Shown here piece after piece: positions 58,465 to 64,000 of a DNA stretch of 64,000 nt. The translations under genes were made by a program, and so were the position numbers. The stretch is taken from contig OX637295.1 in assembly GCA_951799445.1 (NCBI GenBank), positions 13,454,001-13,518,000 of the forward strand, given 5' to 3'. The DNA comes from Pseudisothecium myosuroides. Taxonomy: Eukaryota; Streptophyta; Bryopsida; Hypnales; Lembophyllaceae. The number at the start of each line of letters is the position of its first letter. Position 1 is the stretch's first letter. Under the pieces are notes generated by a model that was given only the letters and a program-made list of their open reading frames with translations, was not told where the DNA came from and did not search any database.

Positions 58465-58944
58465 TTGGAAGTGGACTAGCTGGGTTATTTATCACCTGTT
58501 TGTTGCATCCAAATGATTATATAAGTGGCGAATCCACCTTTTCTATCTGACTGTGATTACACCTTACCAAATGTCTATAATTGCATTATGTTGCTTCATC
58601 CATTCTTTTGTGTTATGTGATACTTTGGGAAGTATCTTCTGAGCTCTCCCGATCTGTGATGTCGCATATTAATGCAACCTCGGATACAAATGTACCGCTT
58701 ACAGCAAATGTCGAAGTTGACATCATTTCAAATTCATTGATTTGTTCGAACACTCTATCCCGAAGGAGTATATTTCCTTGCATCAGGAAATCTCCAGACC
58801 ACTTAGCATCCCAAAGCGATTTAAATCTCCTTTGAACGGCATTACGGACTCATTGTACATACCATTGGGAAGATCTCCCGATGGATAGGACCTTCACAAA
58901 GTCCAAAATTCCCCATAAATTCCAAAAGTAGTTAAATATGGCAT
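58465..58944 (+). other. Right terminal region of giant element
   Basis: A palindrome-like GGGAAGATCTCCCGATGG lies at about 58867-58882. The last bases are CCAAAAGTAGTTAAATATGG followed by CAT, the inverted form of the left end. No gene is recognised. Confidence 0.7.
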
Positions 58945-59049
58945 ATAGGCCAGGCCAAACTACATCAAGTTTTGTGAAGGTCAAACTTTCAGGCAAACAA
59001 ACAAACTCGTAGGTCTACCAAACGACAAAGCCATTGCCTCCTGTGATGT

Positions 59050-60130
59050 TCAGGAGCTTGATTCTGCAGATAGTGGAATAAGAAGACATCAGTCTCAGGA
59101 TTTATCAGGTTGCCTGGCCAAAAGACAATCTAAAGCTTCAAGAAACATGAAAGTTGTGTCCTTTTCAATGTCCTTTCTTCGTTGTGTAAAGGAGAAAATA
59201 TATTGACGAATTAGTTTCAAAGGCTGATAGGTTGATAAGGAAACAGAAGAAAGCATGCTAAGGTTAATAAGCATCATGAACAAGAGAGACAAGATTTTAT
59301 ACTAATGTAAACGAGGCACAGTAATCGCCTTCCTGATCGAGGATACATGCCACCCAATCCTGGAAGAACTGGATCAACCGCTGATTGCAAACCTGAAAGG
59401 GGTGTTTTATGAACACCTTAACAAGCACATGTAGCATGAACTGATCATCTTCCTCAAGATCAAGTGCTTCAAAAGTCTCCAAATGCGTGTCCTCATCTTT
59501 TTGAGCTCTTCTTTGGACGCCACTTAACTTCCATTTTTTCCCACGGGCGCTTTCAACGTCTTTGAACATTGCTAAGAGCTTTGTGTGGACAATCCACCTC
59601 TGGTGGTAAGACATCAACATCTTTGCTAACTAGATTTGATTCTTCCGGCATGGCCCCCGGAAAATCGTCAACCGGTGCTCCTCCCTCTGAACTAATTGAT
59701 TTATCTGCTATGCTTCCTGCACTTAGAGTCGCATGAGCAAGTTGAATACAATACCTGACGGAATAAACAATTTCAGGTACATAAGCCAAAGGAAGAAGAG
59801 CTGTCACATGTTCCAGTACGAAGGGTAACGTTTGATGATTATCGAATAGATATTGCATAAAGCTACCTGCAACAAGCACGAGAATTTTGATTGAGGGCAA
59901 TGGGCACATTTTTTGGGATAAACGCGATTATACAAAGAACATTGATAATGTCGGCAATTAGCATGAGACAGAAGAGCTGTGCATTCACATGGAAGGTGAT
60001 TAATCCAACTGTTCCTGAGGAGATCCAAAGATTTACCAAATACGGTACACTTCTACAATAGATCTCAGTAGAACTAGAAGTCACAACAATTGAGATAGAT
60101 CAAAAACAAGCTCACCTACTTTCAACTCCA
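59050..60130 (-). other. Possible exons of a host gene on the minus strand, unrecognised
   Basis: Open minus-strand stretches include 59863-60084 (hydrophobic, FCLMLIADIINVLCIIAF), 59553-59909 (LPFVLEHVTALLPLAYVPEI) and 59297-59620 (KLLAMFKDVESARGKKWKL ... LEEDDQFMLHVLVKVFIKH). The amino-acid make-up is that of real protein, but I do not recognise it. They may continue at 26.7-27.5 kb across the giant element. Confidence 0.35.
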
Positions 60131-61352
60131 ATCTAAGACTGTCAATCCTTTTCCTCGATTGCATTTGAATTCTTGTTCAACTTCAGAGGTTTTGTTTCAA
60201 GGGAATGGCAACAACTCATAGATGTGTGTACAATTTATTTGGCTCCTTCAGATCAGAATATTGGTCCCAGTCCTGCAACTTTGAGCCCAAACAAGGGAGC
60301 AAAGGGCTTAGTGCACGTCAATATACGGTTCCGTTGCAATTGCTGAATGGATTGCTGTGAGAAAACTCGTGCCAAATTGTATATTGTGATTCCTTGGTAG
60401 TTTTCCATCATCATTCTCAATCTTTGGCTTCATTTTCTGGTTTTGATAAGACTACGTAGTAATAATTATGCACTACATTATAATTTGCACTAATGCACTT
60501 GTATTGCAACCTGATGATATGGTCATGGAGTCTTTTTTTAACAATGGATTGAAGAATTTGCTTCAGGTCATGATAATTAAGCCAGGCCTGCACGCAAGAA
60601 ATCAATGACATAACCCTGCTATGAACTCTTGGCATTGACAAATGTCGGAAGATTCATATGGATTTCACAGCTCTGCGCCTTTGGGGGGTTAGAGCTGTTT
60701 TTTTGTTTTTTTTCCATTTAATTTAGGCAATACAAAAAGCAATAATCTCTCGCAGGATGAAGCTATTTACATCCTTAGTAATGGATGAAGCTTGCAATTT
60801 GTGGATGAAATTTCATTTATTCATCCAAAATGATGTACTGTGCTCCTATGAAGAGAAAATACCGGTAGCCAGAAGGAGAAGTATATTTTTGAAGCTGAAA
60901 TTAATCTGGGTTATAGCAATGTTTTATTTTGAGGGAATAATTTTCCACATTCTTAATTGCTTTTGATGCCCTATTTCAATCCAAGTGCCAAAAATGTGGC
61001 ATGCGTTCATGTGTACAAAGATATGAAATTAAACTAGGCCTCTAGAAAGTGTTGAATATTTTGAAATTTTGCCGTTCTAACCCTGTTAGGAGTTAGGACC
61101 GGCCAATGACCAATTTTTGAAACTCCATCTGAGTCCTTTTTCCTATATACTCCCATTTTGTGAGTATATGTGAATGAAAATTTTCTTATTTATATTAAAA
61201 AAATGTAATTATTTTTTTTTTATAACTCTTTAAGTCATAAAAATTATTGTAAGCTTTTGAAGAAAAGTTGAAGAAAATTCATATTAATTATAGAGTACAA
61301 AGTTTGCACCATAAAAGATGTGAAAAATTCATCATAGATGAGCAATTTCATT
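60131..61352. other. Intergenic or intronic DNA, nothing recognised
   Basis: Short open stretches at 60417-60641 (minus) and 60757-60966 (plus) carry no known motif. The DNA is AT-rich beyond 61.1 kb. Confidence 0.4.
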
Positions 61353-61515
61353 AAAATGGCGGTATTCCAAGTGCCACTTTGACAGTGTGCCATTTTCACC
61401 ATCTAGGACAAGTATAGATTTCAGAATGGGTGTTCTGAACCATCTAGGACATGTATAGATTTAGAACAGGTGTTCTCAACTGTTTTAAGGCCATTTTAAA
61501 ATAATATCGCCATTT
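61353..61515. mobile_element. MITE-like element related to 4917-5168
   Basis: Bounded by AAATGGCGGTATTCC and ATCGCCATTT. Inside, CATCTAGGACA(A/T)GTATAGATTT occurs twice in tandem. The shared motifs with 4917-5168 define a two-member family in this window. Confidence 0.5.
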
Positions 61516-61908
61516 GAATGAAATTATCCATATAGGTAAATGTTGTAGTGTAGAACATCATGGTATAAGTCAAATTTTCATATCATTTCATAATTAGAAA
61601 ATGAATAGATTATGCTTATTATTGGCCGCAAGCTCAAATGAATATAAATTAATCAGTTTTGAGAATTTTCCAAAATTTTAATATGGAATAGAAACTAGAG
61701 GTGATGAACTTCATTTCTTTAATTGAGCTACAATTCAAAAAATATTATTTGAGCCAGAGTCTACCTTATCAATGTAGAGCTACTAACACTCTCTAACAGT
61801 ATAGTTAAATTCATTCAATTCCCTAAACATTCCTTTTGACTAGCTATACCACTGATTGAATGATCCGATAAATATCAATAGCGCTGACTGGATCGATCTG
61901 ATGTTCAG

Positions 61909-62049
61909 GAGGGTCCAGTACCTTATTACAAGCTCTATGCAGTAATTGAACATCTAGGCAATTCTCTCGAAAGTGGACACTATGTCGCTTATGTGAAGGT
62001 CATCAGGAACTTCAAGGCATGTGAACATGGTGCCACAATGGTGCATTGA
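61909..62049 (+). pseudogene. Ubiquitin-specific protease exon (catalytic His box)
   Basis: After a GTTCAG acceptor the frame reads PYYKLYAVIEHLGN and then ESGHYVAYVKVIRNF. This is the USP/UBP histidine box (family form: VVEHSG...GGHYVAYVR) that completes the catalytic site of deubiquitinating cysteine proteases. The serine after EH and the first glycine of the GGHY box are changed (LGN, SGHY). No Cys box or other USP exon was found nearby, so it is either an isolated exon of a large gene or a relic. The frame stops at TGA soon after. Confidence 0.6.
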
Positions 62050-62771
62050 AATGCAATTAAGTTTATTTGGTGCCAACCTCTGTACCAACCTAATATGGAT
62101 AAAATGACACTAAAATGACCTGTATGCGGCCTTTGGTGTCAAAATGGCACCAAAACAATCTGGCCCAACTTTTCTGATGGTACACCCTCTAATTAGCAGA
62201 TTTTATTTTTGAAGGATGTGACTCTGGACAAGTGTTTTGAAACTGCTGTATTACCAGTATTTTTGATCGTAAATTCATCACGACAGGGAATTAATTGGAG
62301 TTTATGACTTCAACTCGTGAGTATACAGTGACCAACGAAACCGAGTACTATTGTGAAACATTTTCATTCAAACAATCATACCGTAAGCATCAATGGACAA
62401 AGTCCAAAAGTGTACATACGAAAGTTGTAGTGTACAACATGCTACACATTACCATGCAAGTTTGAAGAAAAAAATTGTTGTGATTTGAAAGAAAATCAAT
62501 TTCAAAGTTAGCCATGTCTAAAACTCAGTTTTGTTCAACATGATTTGGAATTCTTTTATTTTTGTCAATTTTTTTTTAGAACTCCAAAAAAACTTTTTGT
62601 GCCTTGGCATGTTGGTATACATCATTTCAAATTGTTGTAACCAAAAATTGAAGGAAATTGCCATTTATAGAATTTAAAACACCAACAGTTTGACAAACAT
62701 ACAAATGATGTTTGTTCTCACAATATTTGATTTTTTTTTGGAATTGAGAGCATGGGATAGCATTAGCCATT
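62050..62771. other. Intergenic AT-rich DNA, nothing recognised
   Basis: I see no gene, tandem repeat or inverted repeat that I can support. Confidence 0.4.
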
Positions 62772-63594
62772 GTAGAGAGAGCATAGGTTGGGAATGGAAG
62801 TTGCAGTAAAGGTTTTCTATGGGAAAAATAACCTAGAGTTCCAAAAAGAAGTTGATATTCTTACAAGATTGTGCCATCTCAACATTACATCCATGTTTTG
62901 TTACACACAAGAGAGGCAAAAGTGTTCTATTTTCATGGAGTTGATGGATGGAGACCTCTTTACATTGATACAACAAAGACTCAAAGTGAATGTTGATTCC
63001 CTTCCTTTCAATATTTGAGAAGCAATTGACCTAATGCACCAAATAGCGGAAGGGGGAAAGTACCTTCATGAGCAAGGAATTGTGCATAGGGATTTGAAGT
63101 CACTCAACATTCTTGTCAAAAGTGTGAAGACCCCAAGTTTGGATTTGGAATATATACAAGCCAAGGTGACGGACTTTAATGTATCAAAAATCAAGAAAAA
63201 CAGCACCACAAACGTAGAACAAACAATGAATGTTGGAAGCAATAGATGGATGGCACCAGAGTTGATACAACTTGAAAGCATGGAAAATCAAATGAACGTT
63301 GGAACGAGCAATCAATCAGTACCAAATCATCCTCACAAATGTGACATCCACAGCTTTGCAATGGTGTGCTATGAAATATTGACTGGAGAATTGCCTTTTG
63401 GAGACGTAGACAGTCCAAAGAAGGTGAAAGCAATGATATTGAAGGGTAATCGTCCAAAGCTCCCCGCTCAATGTCCTTTTCAATTGAGAGCTTTGATTGA
63501 AAAATGTTGGAATCCAGAGGCTAAAAGTTGTCCAGCTTTTGATGACATTTGTCAAGAATTGAAGTATGTGAAGTATGCGCTAATGACAGGTTAG
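62772..63594 (+). pseudogene. TKL-type protein kinase with one in-frame stop
   Basis: Reading from about 62772: EVAVKVF (with the ATP-binding Lys), FQKEVDIL (helix C Glu), LMDGDLFTLIQ, then TGA at 63016-63018. The same frame continues with YLHEQGIVHRDLKSLNILV (catalytic loop), VTDFNVSK, SNRWMAPELI, CDIHSFAMVCYEILTGELPF and IEKCWNPEAKSCPAF. The layout is that of TKL/RAF-like plant kinases. Besides the stop, DFG has become DFN and the usual DVYSFG has become DIHSFA, so function is doubtful. No glycine loop exon was found upstream. A donor-like ACAG|GTTAGT at the end suggests further exons to the right. Confidence 0.8.
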
Positions 63595-64000
63595 TATCTT
63601 GACTTTCAAGGCTTTGAATTTCTAAAGATTTTATTTTATTTGTTTTTTAGAGAAAATATATGGTATGTGGATACATGATTACATGGTCATAGTTTCTTAC
63701 TATTGTTGACATGAATGCATGATATCCATATCAAATGTTGTTAAAGATTGAATTTTTATTATTCAAATGTAGTATATTGTGGTGTATAGTATAATTATTT
63801 GTTGTCCAATGACAAACAAAATTGAAATATAGAACACTGCACTTTAAGTGCAAATAGTTGTGTTTTAAGATGCATTTGAGAGCTTTGTAGTACGCAGCCA
63901 TTGTAAAATTTTGAAAGTAACTTCAATACTTTAGAAATTGCAGATATTTCTTCCACATCCAAGGTATGCTTACAACTCACTAGTGAGAAATATTAAGATT
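63595..64000. other. Downstream of the kinase, nothing recognised
   Basis: AT-rich, possibly intron of the kinase gene. It is cut by the window edge. Confidence 0.4.

Larger units (their letters stand above)
27594..58944. mobile_element. Giant TIR DNA element, copy 2, complete (31.35 kb with nested insertions)
   Basis: The left end begins ATGCCATATTTAACTACTTT and the right end is its inverted counterpart (AAAGTAGTTAAATATGGCAT). About 24 bp match before divergence, after which AGTCC-rich sequence is loosely shared. The flanks carry ATAG on both sides (27590-27593 and 58945-58948), consistent with a 4-bp target duplication. The cargo is divergent: a minus-strand DDE-like gene at the left, and plus-strand ParB-like and FCP1-like genes at the right. 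About 36 palindromes occur inside and none was noticed outside. Removing the nested LTRs (9.7 kb) leaves about 21.6 kb. The single-element reading depends on the two ends belonging together. Two separate elements sharing an end sequence is the alternative. Confidence 0.72.

Noticed and set aside
27594..58944. Endogenous giant-virus insertion
   Set aside because: No capsid, polymerase, packaging ATPase or other viral hallmark was seen. Genes are intron-rich, and the ends are TIRs with a short flank duplication.
1..64000. tRNA and rRNA genes
   Set aside because: I saw no cloverleaf with conserved A and B boxes and no rRNA core sequence. A tRNAscan or Infernal run would be decisive.

Overview
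The window looks like nuclear DNA of a land plant with a large, repeat-rich genome. Evidence for this is intron-split genes with GT..AG borders, a GH3 beta-xylosidase of plant type, a G-type-lectin/PAN membrane protein, a TKL-type kinase, TTTAGGG-like repeats, and CACTA and Stowaway-type elements. The mix suggests a spore-bearing plant (lycophyte, moss or fern), but I cannot place the species. Everything here was read by eye. Splice sites and identities are inferences unless stated.

The main structure is a giant DNA element that I read as spanning 27594-58944 (about 31.35 kb). Its ends are inverted copies of one sequence (GCCATATTTAACTACTTTTG inward from each end). It is flanked by the direct repeat ATAG (27590-27593 and 58945-58948). 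Its left part carries a minus-strand gene with a DDE-like, HTHEDID-containing protein. Its right part carries plus-strand genes: a ParB-like multi-exon gene (38.7-43.97 kb) and FCP1/NIF-phosphatase-like genes (43.98-56.8 and 57.98-58.46 kb). About 36 copies of a 16-bp palindrome, typically TCGTGGGATCCCACGA, are scattered through introns, spacers and some exons of this element. I saw none in the surrounding host DNA. A second copy of the same element end lies at 1-4586 in the opposite orientation, nearly identical, and runs off the left edge.

Layout: 1-4586, end of giant element copy 1, abutting a broken plant beta-xylosidase gene. 4587-12870, beta-xylosidase pseudogene exons with two in-frame stops; its large intron holds a degraded HUH-nuclease (Replitron-like) gene and a CACTA-type MITE. 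12.9-23.6 kb, AT-rich intergenic DNA with MITEs and small tandem repeats. 23.65-25.5 kb, an apparently intact lectin/PAN membrane protein without a kinase. 26.1-27.5 kb, gene fragments. 27594-58944, giant element copy 2. Inside it, 33.2-38.6 kb is a repeat block (MITEs, telomere-like DNA, a 183-bp tandem array, a foldback), and 46732-56473 is a pair of nested solo-LTR-like insertions with exact 5-bp target duplications. 58.9-64 kb, host DNA with unrecognised minus-strand exons, a ubiquitin-protease exon and a kinase pseudogene.

The order of events can be read: the giant element came first, then LTR copy 1 landed in its FCP-like exon (duplicating AGACC), then LTR copy 2 landed inside LTR copy 1 in the opposite orientation (duplicating GGGGT).
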